IMG/VR virus record: IMGVR_UViG_3300045962_000016
Coordinates: 1 to 29,218 of that record
Length of the DNA stretch: 29,218 nucleotides
DNA from: a virus
Reading direction: 5' to 3' (one strand)
Numbering within the stretch: the first letter of the stretch is position 1; every line of letters begins with the position of its first letter. Positions 8,717 through 17,394 of this stretch are shown here, piece after piece. The translations under genes were made by a program, and so were the position numbers. The notes below the pieces were generated by a model. The model worked only from the letters and a program-made list of their open reading frames with translations, searched no databases and had not been told where the DNA came from.

Positions 8717-11700
8717 TTAGTTTATTATTATTTCAGTATTTATAAATTTTTGTCTAAACCTATCAAAGGCAGAACCACCTTGTCTCAACCCAAAGTAGAA
8801 GTGGAAAGGACCACCAACAGTAATCCATTCATCACTGTCACCATCAAACCCCGAATTATTTCTATCCCAATTAGCGGTACTTTCATCAATATAAATATTA
8901 GGGTCAGGTGTGTTAATAGCTGAGGATAGTACAGAATATATATGACCTTTATTGAAATAAGTGAAATTACTACCAGCATCAGTTCTAAAGTATCTTGAAG
9001 TAGGTTGTAACCTATCTAAATCTTGATACCTATAAGAAAATAATCCACTATGTGCGGGTGTACCTAATGGATTCTTTTTCCACGTATTATCTTGGTTACC
9101 AAATATCCCACCACCATCAGCATCTCCCTCAATATACCATTGATACATTGGTATTACCTGAGAAAAAACGTTTATATCATTAAATGAACAACCGTCCACA
9201 GAATTAGTAAAAGGATTTAATATTTGTCTTCTCGGACTTATATAATCCCTTGTTTGAGTATTAGATGAAAAGAAAATACCCACAACCGCATTATTACTAC
9301 TAGCATTATTAAAAAATATTGGGTTTTGTTGAGAACCCGCAGGATTAGTATTATCCGGATAATTAGAGGCTTGGAAAGGAGCAACACCTAATTCTGAACT
9401 AATCGAAATTAGTTGAGAGTAATCACCATCAAAAGAACGTTTATACCTACTAAAATAACCTAATATGTTTAACGCCCCTAAAGTGTTTTTTAGAAACCCT
9501 GAGTTTATTAATCTGCTTATAATAAATAGATTTAACATATTATCAACTTCTCCATAAGAAGTTGAATTTAACTTATTAACCACATATCCATCATAATCGT
9601 CCGATAAAACAATTTCTTGTATAAAGGTGTTAATAGGTCCTAAATCCATCATAGTGGTAGGATACTTAATACCATCTTCATAACCAACAAACTTATTGTC
9701 ATCATAATTATACGGACTACTTCGATAGTAAAAATTAAACGTATCATCTAAGTATATAGTCTTTTTACAAAAATTACTTATTGGTTGATTAGGATTTGAA
9801 GAAGTAGGACTAGTAAAGAATACATCATTAGAGAATGGAAAGGCAAACAATGAACCATTTATCCAATTATTATTAAACCTATGTGAAAAAACATTTCTAC
9901 AAGCACCTAAGGCTATCATATTTCTAGATATCCACTCAGGTAACATTCCTAAATCTTTAGGTAATGATAAGAAAACTCTTGTTACAAAAATATAACAACC
10001 CCCCTTAAAAATTCTTTTACCTCCGGATTTATAACAACCATCCGGGTAGTCTTTTATTACCATGTTACCACTCTGCCCATCATAACAATCTAAAGGAGCT
10101 GAACCTTCACAAGTAAACGAGTTTATAACACTATTAATCGCCGTAATTCCTGTTGTCGCATCATCAAAATCACCAAAGGAATCATTTCCCGCACCTGACA
10201 CACTCCCTTGAGTTGAACTAACCCCAACAACACCCGTATTAGGTATTAGATACATTGCTAAAGTTGGGTTTTTTTGTAATGGAGCGGCGTTACAACAATA
10301 TTCAGTTGGTACTGTTGAAATAGGTAATCTATCACCTCTCATCACTATTTGATTATTACTACTTCCTAAAGAATAATTTAATGTGTTACCTGTTGTATTA
10401 TAAATTGGAGAATAATAAAATGTTTGACTTGCTTCAAGATTCAATGAACCTGTTTCACCTACAAAATTGATACCCATCAAAGATGAACCTTCAACAATTT
10501 CATTTGGAAAATAACCTCTGTTTCGGGCGGAGGTTGTACTATTATTTATAAACCCGTCTAAAACTGTAAAACCACCAATATTATCTATATCCCACTCTTT
10601 ACCAAATCTATTACTACTCCTAACTTTTAACCCATTCGAATCTGAAAAACCATATGAGTTAACAGTTGGAGGAGCACTACCAAAACCGCAATCCGGTCTA
10701 TAATTCGTAGAATTTTTATCTAAACTAGAATAATAACTAATTAGATTAGAACTAAAACCACTATATTCACCAACATTTACGGTTCCACCTGTGGTGGGGA
10801 TAGGGTATGAGACCAACGAAGGTTGATATAAAAATGAATCGTGATACAACTTTTGTGAACTATAACCGGTGTCATCATTAACATTAGAGTTAGATAAATC
10901 ACTTGATTTATGACTAACGTTTTTAAACCCACCGTTAATTGGTATATTTAATCTGTATGTATTTCCATTAACCTTAACGGCATCTTCACTAGCATACCCG
11001 AATATCTTACCTAAACCATATTCTATTTCAGTAGGAAGCGAGTAAGGGTCAACACCCCTATTTAAAATTAAAACAATGTTTTCCGAGGTATCTCTAACAT
11101 TATCAATAGGTTTAGTTGGAAATATACCATTGGGTGAACCATTTAACAACCTGTCTCCAACATTGGGGAGGATGAAGGCGATTCCGCTAGTATATACAGT
11201 ATTATATATTTTACTTGTATTATTAAGATATCTAACGTTAAGTGAATTATCTAACTGAGTACTACATTGTCCGCTGAATTCATTATAAGTCATACCCGAT
11301 ATAACTTGAAAATATTCTACATCGGTAGGGAACTTATGAAAGTTAACATTCTCTGTGGACCCCGTTGGTTGACTAACATTAGTGTAAGTTATAGATTGGT
11401 TACCTGAACCGTTTGGATTTGAAAAGTTAACAGTCAGTGAAGGTATATCATATCCGGTAGTAGTATTTATCACACTCGTTTTTGTACTACCTGTTACAGC
11501 GTCGTTACCATAAATATTACCACCCGGTAACCCATTTACATTTACATCTTTGGAATAAGATGGGTTTTGAAAACTTATTAATTGACCCGGACTAAACCTA
11601 CTTATAGTATTCTTATTACATATTAAAATAATAATATTATCAGTATGAAATTTGTTTGGTTCAAGAGTAGGGTTAAATTTAACCTTTACTCTATTAACAC

Positions 11701-14005
11701 CACCACCGGGATTATTAGCATTCTCATTAAAGTATTTGGCTTTAGTATTAAAAAGATTCACCCTATCAGCAATAGGTAAACTTAAACTATGGTACCATCT
11801 ATAATCCACCTTTTCATTATCACTAGGCCTTGGATAAACAACCTCAACGGGAGTTGGTGCACCTATTCCACTCGGACTAGGAGTATCACCACCAATATAT
11901 TGATTACCGGATAATAGACCCGTTATACCTTCTTTTATAGAACTATTAAATAAAGTTAAAGCGGGTACCGTAGTATCAGTTGGAGTAACGTACTTAAACG
12001 CCGCGGTAGTACTTAGTTTTGTAATTGAGCTACTTAAATATAGTTGATTAGCAGGAGTATCGTCCGCTACAATTGTTTCACACGGAATAAACTCGTTTTC
12101 ATCTAATCCTCCCGTTTCATATTCACCATCATCAGGTGTTTCCTCAGGTGGTGAACCATTACTACTACTACAATCACACATTTTACAGTCAGGATAAGTT
12201 AATAATGGTAATGCGATACCCCTCAATTTCATCTTCCATAGTTGGGCTAAAAGTAACCCTAAAGCAATACCAATAACCGTATATAAAACTATCATCGCGG
12301 CATACCCTATAATTAAACCTAAAGCATATGGTATTGTACCCGCAATCAATATAATATAATTAACTATCTTCACGATTGTCCATCCAATTAGTAATGGAAT
12401 TAAAGCAACTCTAAGAATCCAAATAGTAAAATATAATAAATGTAATAGAATTATTAACGCGAAAAATATTGGTGTTAGGATAATACTAAGAAATGTGAAA
12501 AGAATATATAATATATCGAATCTTAAATTACCGTCGTTAGTTGGAAATTTATTATTAGTACTTTCACATTCGCTATCTAAAATATTTTTAACCCCAACAT
12601 ATCTTTGTACCCCACTACCACGTCTCTGTTCATCAATAAATTGTGATACCGTATAAACTTTATTATAAACCATAGGATAAAATCTATCCTCACAATCTAT
12701 AGCTTCTTGTATCATATCTAAACCTGTTGGCGTGGTAACATCCCCATATTCACCCCAATCTAAACTAAACGCATAAGAGTTTGCCGCATCTGTAGAGTTA
12801 ACAACATCAGTCCCACTAGTGTTCCAACCATACTCCTTAACATTAGGAACTAAAAAATAACCTCTTTTAACCGCCTCATTAAGAGTAGATGTTTGACCCC
12901 ACTTGACTTTAAATCGGTACTTACCTGTTGTAGGTATCCCTATTTTAGGGTCATTAGAAATTACCTTCTCCCCAAACTCATTAGTGGTCACATAGTCCAT
13001 ATTCATAGGTACATCAATTAACCACGTACCATTTTCATCAATAACTAATCCCCCACTTGAACCTAAATCCACACTCTCTAAAATCGGTCTACCGTCACTA
13101 TCTTGAAATATAGTTTGTCTTATAGCGAGTATATCTCCGGAGTTAGTAATTAGATTACATTGGTATCCTTGTTTACCTTTAGGTTTACAATTTCGTCTAA
13201 CAGGTGAATCATCAGGTGATGATATAATTGACCCCATAAAAACAGCTGTTGGCCTTACATCAATATTTGCTTCACTACTTAAATCAAAATCAGTTCTATT
13301 AATACCTATATCACATAATTCTTCTTGTCCCCATAACGGCTCTACTTGTATAGTTTTATTTATATTAACAATTTGAGGTAATACTCTTAAATTTTCACTT
13401 GTTTTAAACTCAGTACCGGCAACTTGTTGTTCAGTAGCAACACCCATTCTAACTAAATCTTGAGGAGATAATGAAAATTCACCAATGTCTGATAAATCAA
13501 CATCCATCACAATTTGATGGCCCCCAACAGGAACACCAAACAACATAAAGTCACCACTTTCATTAGTTGTGGCAGTATATTTATAGTACTTGTCAAAAAC
13601 CTCAATTAAATTAGTATCTACAAGTACATCCTCTCTATCAAAAAAAGTACCTGTTGGTTTATGACCACTATGTGATTTAGTATATGGTAATAAATTATAT
13701 CGATACCCATCCTCATTAACATCATTTAATGTTTTGTACGGATACAATTCACTAATAATTGGATTGGTTTCATCTTCACTTTCTAAAGGAATAAAAATAG
13801 ATACTTTAGCGTTTGGGATACCAAATCCATTATTAACACTAACGCGACCAATAACAACACCATAATCAGAACATTGTCTGGTGTAGATATCACTTTGTAA
13901 TAATTTTAGAGATAAAATCTCCAAATATTCAAAATCTTGTTCAATGTTGACATTAATTGATTTGTCAACTCCGGGTGAGGTCCTTATTCTATATGATTTA
14001 GACAT
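8717..14005 (-). CDS. Giant tail/baseplate protein with N-terminal carboxypeptidase-regulatory-like domain and internal multi-helix membrane block
   Basis: This 1762-residue protein is the largest in the window. Residues about 48-170 look like a carboxypeptidase-regulatory-like (Ig-like) domain: GRVSVNNGFGIPNAKVSIFI at 53-72 opens it and NESGDFMLFGVPVGGHQIV at 148-166 closes it. Residues about 496-589 are almost uninterrupted hydrophobic sequence, enough for three to five transmembrane helices. It is followed by PDCKMCDC (Cys607, 610 and 612) and an acidic linker. The remaining 1100 residues are Asn/Ser/Gly-rich and beta-like, as in tail-tip proteins. It begins after a gap holding a candidate promoter and a palindrome, and is followed after one base by the 609-residue gene. 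A structural role is inferred from context. The hydrophobic block is odd in a virion protein and could act in membrane penetration. I cannot assign it to a known family. Confidence 0.6.
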   Translation of the reverse strand: MSKSYRIRTSPGVDKSINVNIEQDFEYLEILSLKLLQSDIYTRQCSDYGVVIGRVSVNNGFGIPNAKVSIFIPLESEDETNPIISELYPYKTLNDVNEDGYRYNLLPYTKSHSGHKPTGTFFDREDVLVDTNLIEVFDKYYKYTATTNESGDFMLFGVPVGGHQIVMDVDLSDIGEFSLSPQDLVRMGVATEQQVAGTEFKTSENLRVLPQIVNINKTIQVEPLWGQEELCDIGINRTDFDLSSEANIDVRPTAVFMGSIISSPDDSPVRRNCKPKGKQGYQCNLITNSGDILAIRQTIFQDSDGRPILESVDLGSSGGLVIDENGTWLIDVPMNMDYVTTNEFGEKVISNDPKIGIPTTGKYRFKVKWGQTSTLNEAVKRGYFLVPNVKEYGWNTSGTDVVNSTDAANSYAFSLDWGEYGDVTTPTGLDMIQEAIDCEDRFYPMVYNKVYTVSQFIDEQRRGSGVQRYVGVKNILDSECESTNNKFPTNDGNLRFDILYILFTFLSIILTPIFFALIILLHLLYFTIWILRVALIPLLIGWTIVKIVNYIILIAGTIPYALGLIIGYAAMIVLYTVIGIALGLLLAQLWKMKLRGIALPLLTYPDCKMCDCSSSNGSPPEETPDDGEYETGGLDENEFIPCETIVADDTPANQLYLSSSITKLSTTAAFKYVTPTDTTVPALTLFNSSIKEGITGLLSGNQYIGGDTPSPSGIGAPTPVEVVYPRPSDNEKVDYRWYHSLSLPIADRVNLFNTKAKYFNENANNPGGGVNRVKVKFNPTLEPNKFHTDNIIILICNKNTISRFSPGQLISFQNPSYSKDVNVNGLPGGNIYGNDAVTGSTKTSVINTTTGYDIPSLTVNFSNPNGSGNQSITYTNVSQPTGSTENVNFHKFPTDVEYFQVISGMTYNEFSGQCSTQLDNSLNVRYLNNTSKIYNTVYTSGIAFILPNVGDRLLNGSPNGIFPTKPIDNVRDTSENIVLILNRGVDPYSLPTEIEYGLGKIFGYASEDAVKVNGNTYRLNIPINGGFKNVSHKSSDLSNSNVNDDTGYSSQKLYHDSFLYQPSLVSYPIPTTGGTVNVGEYSGFSSNLISYYSSLDKNSTNYRPDCGFGSAPPTVNSYGFSDSNGLKVRSSNRFGKEWDIDNIGGFTVLDGFINNSTTSARNRGYFPNEIVEGSSLMGINFVGETGSLNLEASQTFYYSPIYNTTGNTLNYSLGSSNNQIVMRGDRLPISTVPTEYCCNAAPLQKNPTLAMYLIPNTGVVGVSSTQGSVSGAGNDSFGDFDDATTGITAINSVINSFTCEGSAPLDCYDGQSGNMVIKDYPDGCYKSGGKRIFKGGCYIFVTRVFLSLPKDLGMLPEWISRNMIALGACRNVFSHRFNNNWINGSLFAFPFSNDVFFTSPTSSNPNQPISNFCKKTIYLDDTFNFYYRSSPYNYDDNKFVGYEDGIKYPTTMMDLGPINTFIQEIVLSDDYDGYVVNKLNSTSYGEVDNMLNLFIISRLINSGFLKNTLGALNILGYFSRYKRSFDGDYSQLISISSELGVAPFQASNYPDNTNPAGSQQNPIFFNNASSNNAVVGIFFSSNTQTRDYISPRRQILNPFTNSVDGCSFNDINVFSQVIPMYQWYIEGDADGGGIFGNQDNTWKKNPLGTPAHSGLFSYRYQDLDRLQPTSRYFRTDAGSNFTYFNKGHIYSVLSSAINTPDPNIYIDESTANWDRNNSGFDGDSDEWITVGGPFHFYFGLRQGGSAFDRFRQKFINTEIIIN
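8737..8744 (-). promoter_or_regulatory. Possible T4-type late promoter box (TATAAATA)
   Basis: Read on the minus strand this is TATAAATA followed by CTG, 22-29 bases before the ATG at 8715, which would leave a short leader. It matches the T4 late promoter core, but an 8-base AT-only word is expected several times by chance in a genome this AT-rich. It also lies inside the 3' end of the upstream gene. I list it as a weak candidate. Confidence 0.2.
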
Positions 14006-14012
14006 GTTTTTC

Positions 14013-14028
14013 TTTTATTGATAAATAG
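14013..14028 (-). promoter_or_regulatory. Candidate late promoter (one-base variant of the 12-base motif)
   Basis: The minus strand reads CTATTTATCAATAAAA, which is the motif TATTTATAATAA with one inserted C. It ends 8 bases before the ATG of the 1762-residue gene at 14005. Motif-to-start spacing matches the copies before 4878 and 26735. The promoter role is inferred from recurrence and position. Confidence 0.4.
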
Positions 14029-14034
14029 TTTATA

Positions 14035-14052
14035 TATCATTTTAAAATGATA
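14035..14052 (-). repeat. Perfect 18-base palindrome upstream of the candidate promoter
   Basis: TATCATTTTAAAATGATA is a perfect inverted repeat without a loop, in the 88-base gap between the hydrolase and the 1762-residue gene. It sits immediately upstream of the candidate late promoter in the direction of transcription. It could be an operator for a dimeric regulator or part of a weak hairpin, but its composition is nearly all A and T, so chance cannot be excluded. Confidence 0.35.
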
Positions 14053-14093
14053 ACTTACTATGTTTTAAAATAAACCTACATAATAAAACTTAA

Positions 14094-14972
14094 TTAGTTT
14101 GGTTTACCATATAAAAATTTTCGTATATCTTTAATTATTAATGTTGATATTTCATTATCTATTGTGGTATGTTCAACACCCTCGATTTCAATATTACGAT
14201 AATTAGTATAACTATTACCTTTATATGGGATAACCAAACCACCTGAATTGGTAAAAAACTTTAAGTTATCCGACCATTTTGGTGAGGTATAGTTATAAAT
14301 GTTTTTAACGTTTTTTCGAACTAAGAAATCGTAATTGTTGTACTTTTTATTTGAAGTATCTAAAAGTATTACTAAGTCTACACTGACATTTATATCATTT
14401 AATTTTTCTAAAGCTTGGACAATATTATATGCACCTAAACTATGACCAACTAAAATAATTTTACCATTTGGTTTAATTAATCTGAAATCATTAACCATAT
14501 TAATTATTTTAATTGGTGTTAGATTAAATGTATGAGTCCCGACATAAGTTACAACTTGAGTTTTACCATTCTCCACATACCGTTCAATCGAACCTAACCC
14601 GTCATAATCTCTAGATGAAGTATTATCTACTTGAATTTGATTGTCTTTAACTCCGTCTTTTATAGGACTATTAGCCCCCTGAATTACTATAACTAAATTC
14701 TCAGTATTTTTATCAATTAATTCAAATTGATATTTTACCACTTCGTAATTTTGTCTATCATTAATATTAATAAATTCAAATATAATTAAAAATATTACGA
14801 TAGATTTTACGATATAACCGATTAGATTACGTTTACTTATTTTTAATAAATAAATAAAAATAAACAAATAAACCCATAACTTTAAGTTTAGAAATAAACC
14901 TGAAATAATACTTTGAATCCAACTTCCGTGGTTCCCCTTAATAAAGTTGATAACAATTTCTAAAATATCCAT
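14094..14972 (-). CDS. Membrane-anchored alpha/beta hydrolase (lipase/esterase-like)
   Basis: This 292-residue protein has two hydrophobic helices near the N-terminus (about residues 23-43 and 50-68), then a soluble domain from about residue 90. That domain shows the alpha/beta hydrolase plan: a first strand NLVIVIQGA (92-100), the nucleophile elbow GHSLG at 176-180 with Ser178, a probable acid Asp205 in VILLDTS, and His268 in GVEHTT near the C-terminus. The spacing fits a Ser-Asp-His catalytic triad. It lies between the gp6 gene and the giant tail gene, separated by short gaps on both sides, so it would be made late. Plausible roles are envelope-lipid or peptidoglycan-linked hydrolysis during lysis, or modification of the infected cell surface. 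The fold call is well supported. The substrate and role are not visible in the sequence. Confidence 0.72.
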   Translation of the reverse strand: MDILEIVINFIKGNHGSWIQSIISGLFLNLKLWVYLFIFIYLLKISKRNLIGYIVKSIVIFLIIFEFININDRQNYEVVKYQFELIDKNTENLVIVIQGANSPIKDGVKDNQIQVDNTSSRDYDGLGSIERYVENGKTQVVTYVGTHTFNLTPIKIINMVNDFRLIKPNGKIILVGHSLGAYNIVQALEKLNDINVSVDLVILLDTSNKKYNNYDFLVRKNVKNIYNYTSPKWSDNLKFFTNSGGLVIPYKGNSYTNYRNIEIEGVEHTTIDNEISTLIIKDIRKFLYGKPN

Positions 14973-15008
14973 ACTGTAAAATACGAAGTATTCTAATAAA
15001 ATAAATTG

Positions 15009-16847
15009 TTATGAGAAGTTTACGTTCTTAAGGTTTTTAACTCTAACATTTACATCTTTGTTAGGAAATCTTAGTTGGTATGTTTGACTTGGTTCAGCAA
15101 AAATAGTATCATCAATTAAACCAATTTGTCTAGTTTGTGAATCCACATACTTTTGAGAAGTCTGAGATGACGAATATTGACCCCCAACCTTATTATAAAT
15201 TTTTATATCTGATAATGATATAATTCCATTCTCCGATTGGATTAGTCTTCTTAATTCTGATATATAAACGTTCTCACCCATCCCTCTATTTAACGGACTG
15301 AAGAAGTCTGTAACAATATTAATAATTTTAGAAATTAAAGTACCTTGATTTTGACTATTATCTAAAACAACATCGACATCAACAGATAAATCAATAACAT
15401 TCGCAGATTCAATAGATATATAATCATTCATCATTCTATAGTTAGACAAATAATTAGCAACATTACTTTTTAAAGTCTCAGAAACAACTTCAGTTAATTG
15501 CCCCGACTCATTATATGATAAAATCTTAATCTCAATTTTATTGTTATTTTCAGTTATCGCTACTTTAGCAGGTGCACCAAATTGAGAAGGCATAGTTCTA
15601 AGAATAGCATTATAATCATTAATAGTAACAGCCCTATTTTGTGATGAAAAGTTAAACCCAACTAAATTTCTAACCTCTTCAATAGTCATTATATTTGCCC
15701 CACCAATTGCCGCAGTTACATTAGTACATCTTAAGGAATTTATAACACTAGTGTTTATATTATCTGAAGGACCATTAACAAAAAATGAAACAACACCAAT
15801 TTGGTTTATAACATTTACACCTAAATTACTTGCTAAACCACCACCAACTCTATATTGGATAAAAATTGTGGAGTTAGATTTAAGAGTCGACCCTAAAGCA
15901 AAATTATTAGAATATTTATTTAAATTAAGATTGTAACCGTTTCTAGCAAATTCTCTTAGTTGTTCATCCGCAGATTGGCTACCACCACCAAAAGTCATTT
16001 TAAGATAACCTTCAGGAGTATATTCAGTTATAAATTTATCGTTTGTTGTTATATATCTACCAACTTTAATTCCCGGATTATCTGAAACTTTAGAAGGGTC
16101 CTCTACAAATACTTTATCCTCAACTAAAGCCTTAACTTCATACCATCGGTTATCTAAAGATAAAAATTCCTGAGCCGGAGGTACATTGGCATATTGGGTA
16201 CCGTCCTTTAGAAGTACACTAGTCACACCTAACACATTTTTTTCAGGTAGAAATATCTCGTAAAATGGTCGTACATCATTAGGTGATATAGTTTTCTTAA
16301 AAACCTTAGTCACACCGTTAACAACAGTTTCTCTTTTTACTATGGTATAATTTATTAATTTATTATTAGCATCAAAATTAGGTATTTTTAATCTATTAGG
16401 TGTACCGTCACCACCAACCGAAGAAGCAAAATCAATATCATAAACTGTTTCAAAGACTTGTCCGGCACCAATAGATTGAGAACCTCTTCTTAGAATACCA
16501 CAGTACCTTAAATCCTCTTTATCTCCAAAAGCTGGAACCGTTATAGAGAAATCAACTAAAGCAACTGAAGGTCTTTGTCCCGGAATTTTTAAACCATAAG
16601 TTCTAGCGATATTAAATACCGATGATTTTTGTTGAGCGTATTGAAGTACTGTCTCTTGAATACTTCTATCTATATTGAATTGTAGATTATCTGTAACCGC
16701 CGCGTTTAAATCTAACAGAACTGAGAAGACTGACGCATCATTTACGTTATCAACTAAATCAGGGTAATACGTTTTAGTAAAGTTAATTAACTCTGTCCTT
16801 ATACCTTGGAAGTCCCTTGTTGTGTATGAAATTTTTTTATTACCCAT
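15009..16847 (-). CDS. Baseplate wedge protein, gp6-like (Baseplate J family)
   Basis: At 612 residues this is close to T4 gp6 (660). The N-terminus, with MGNKKISYTTRDFQGIR and a following DASVFSVLLDLNAAVTDNL, matches the start of gp6/baseplate J proteins, which dimerise around the central hub and hold the wedges together. The characteristic C-terminal part has VTINDYNAILRTMPSQFGAP at about residues 400-425, the J-family 'V.t..Dy..l..' signature, followed by beta strands and the segment with NRGMGENVYISELRR. It starts 5 bases after the stop of the gp25 gene, the usual order in contractile-tail modules. The wedge scaffold starts inside the phage tail assembly pathway in the host cytoplasm and controls sheath contraction. 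Confident in family, based on sequence and neighbour. Confidence 0.9.
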   Translation of the reverse strand: MGNKKISYTTRDFQGIRTELINFTKTYYPDLVDNVNDASVFSVLLDLNAAVTDNLQFNIDRSIQETVLQYAQQKSSVFNIARTYGLKIPGQRPSVALVDFSITVPAFGDKEDLRYCGILRRGSQSIGAGQVFETVYDIDFASSVGGDGTPNRLKIPNFDANNKLINYTIVKRETVVNGVTKVFKKTISPNDVRPFYEIFLPEKNVLGVTSVLLKDGTQYANVPPAQEFLSLDNRWYEVKALVEDKVFVEDPSKVSDNPGIKVGRYITTNDKFITEYTPEGYLKMTFGGGSQSADEQLREFARNGYNLNLNKYSNNFALGSTLKSNSTIFIQYRVGGGLASNLGVNVINQIGVVSFFVNGPSDNINTSVINSLRCTNVTAAIGGANIMTIEEVRNLVGFNFSSQNRAVTINDYNAILRTMPSQFGAPAKVAITENNNKIEIKILSYNESGQLTEVVSETLKSNVANYLSNYRMMNDYISIESANVIDLSVDVDVVLDNSQNQGTLISKIINIVTDFFSPLNRGMGENVYISELRRLIQSENGIISLSDIKIYNKVGGQYSSSQTSQKYVDSQTRQIGLIDDTIFAEPSQTYQLRFPNKDVNVRVKNLKNVNFS

Positions 16848-16852
16848 AATTT

Positions 16853-17290
16853 TTAAATGTTAATGATTATAAAATCATTACTGCTAAACGCACTGTTATT
16901 TATTGTATAATCTATTTTAACTTTAGCAGTATGTTCTTTAGTTTCTAAACCCGGAACTTGATAAACATTATTATCAGTAGATGGAGTATCTTCAGAAGAA
17001 GGTTTAATACTTATCTCATTTAAAGTTATTCCGGGCATAAACTCATCAACCGCATCTTTTATTTCTGATTGTATATCTGAAAACGTTGGCCCATCCATAG
17101 GTTCAAAAATAAACTCATATAATCTCGTCCCAAAACTAGGTAAAAAATATCTACTACCTTTACGTGTTAATATTAAATGTACTAAATCTGTCCTAATTTC
17201 TTCATCATCAGTTTGGGTTAGTTCCAAAAACTTACCATCCACAGAATCCAAAAATGGAAAAGTAATTCCGTATGTTCTACCATTTGCCAT
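16853..17290 (-). CDS. Baseplate wedge protein gp25-like
   Basis: The 145-residue protein matches the gpW/gp25 family (T4 gp25 has 132 residues). The signature LTRKGSRYFLPSFGTRLYEF is at residues 41-60, followed by IFEPMDGP, and the C-terminal half has the expected strand-helix pattern (DAVDEFMPGITLNEISI). gp25 links the baseplate to the first ring of sheath and primes sheath polymerisation. Its neighbour gp6 follows directly. The gene is the first after the terminator that ends the nrdA transcript, and a copy of the candidate late promoter lies 25-39 bases upstream, so it probably heads the late structural transcript. Strong assignment. Confidence 0.92.
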   Translation of the reverse strand: MANGRTYGITFPFLDSVDGKFLELTQTDDEEIRTDLVHLILTRKGSRYFLPSFGTRLYEFIFEPMDGPTFSDIQSEIKDAVDEFMPGITLNEISIKPSSEDTPSTDNNVYQVPGLETKEHTAKVKIDYTINNSAFSSNDFIIINI

Positions 17291-17314
17291 ATCGATAAAT
17301 ATATTGCCTTAGTT

Positions 17315-17329
17315 ATTTATTATAAATAC
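17315..17329 (-). promoter_or_regulatory. Candidate late promoter (TATTTATAATAA) at head of the baseplate block
   Basis: The minus strand contains GTATTTATAATAAAT between the nrdA terminator and the gp25 start at 17290. It is an exact copy of the 12-base motif seen before the genes at 4878 and 26735. Here it is 25 bases from the ATG, leaving a usable leader. Position directly behind a terminator and ahead of the baseplate genes makes this the best-placed copy. Confidence 0.55.
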
Positions 17330-17341
17330 CAATAAATAAAA

Positions 17342-17375
17342 AATCGTGACACAACAATAAAGACGTGTCACGATT
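17342..17375 (-). terminator. Rho-independent terminator after nrdA
   Basis: AATCGTGACAC (17365-17375 side on the minus strand) pairs perfectly with GTGTCACGATT over 11 bases with a 12-base loop, and the minus strand continues into TTTTTATTTATT. It lies 20 bases past the nrdA stop and ends the replication and nucleotide transcript before the baseplate genes. Confidence 0.85.
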
Positions 17376-17394
17376 AGTATATTTGGTTTATTTA

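Noticed and set aside
14973-15008. AATACGAAGTATT inverted repeat before the hydrolase gene
   Set aside because: The stem is 5 bp with mostly A and T and has no partner copy elsewhere in the window.
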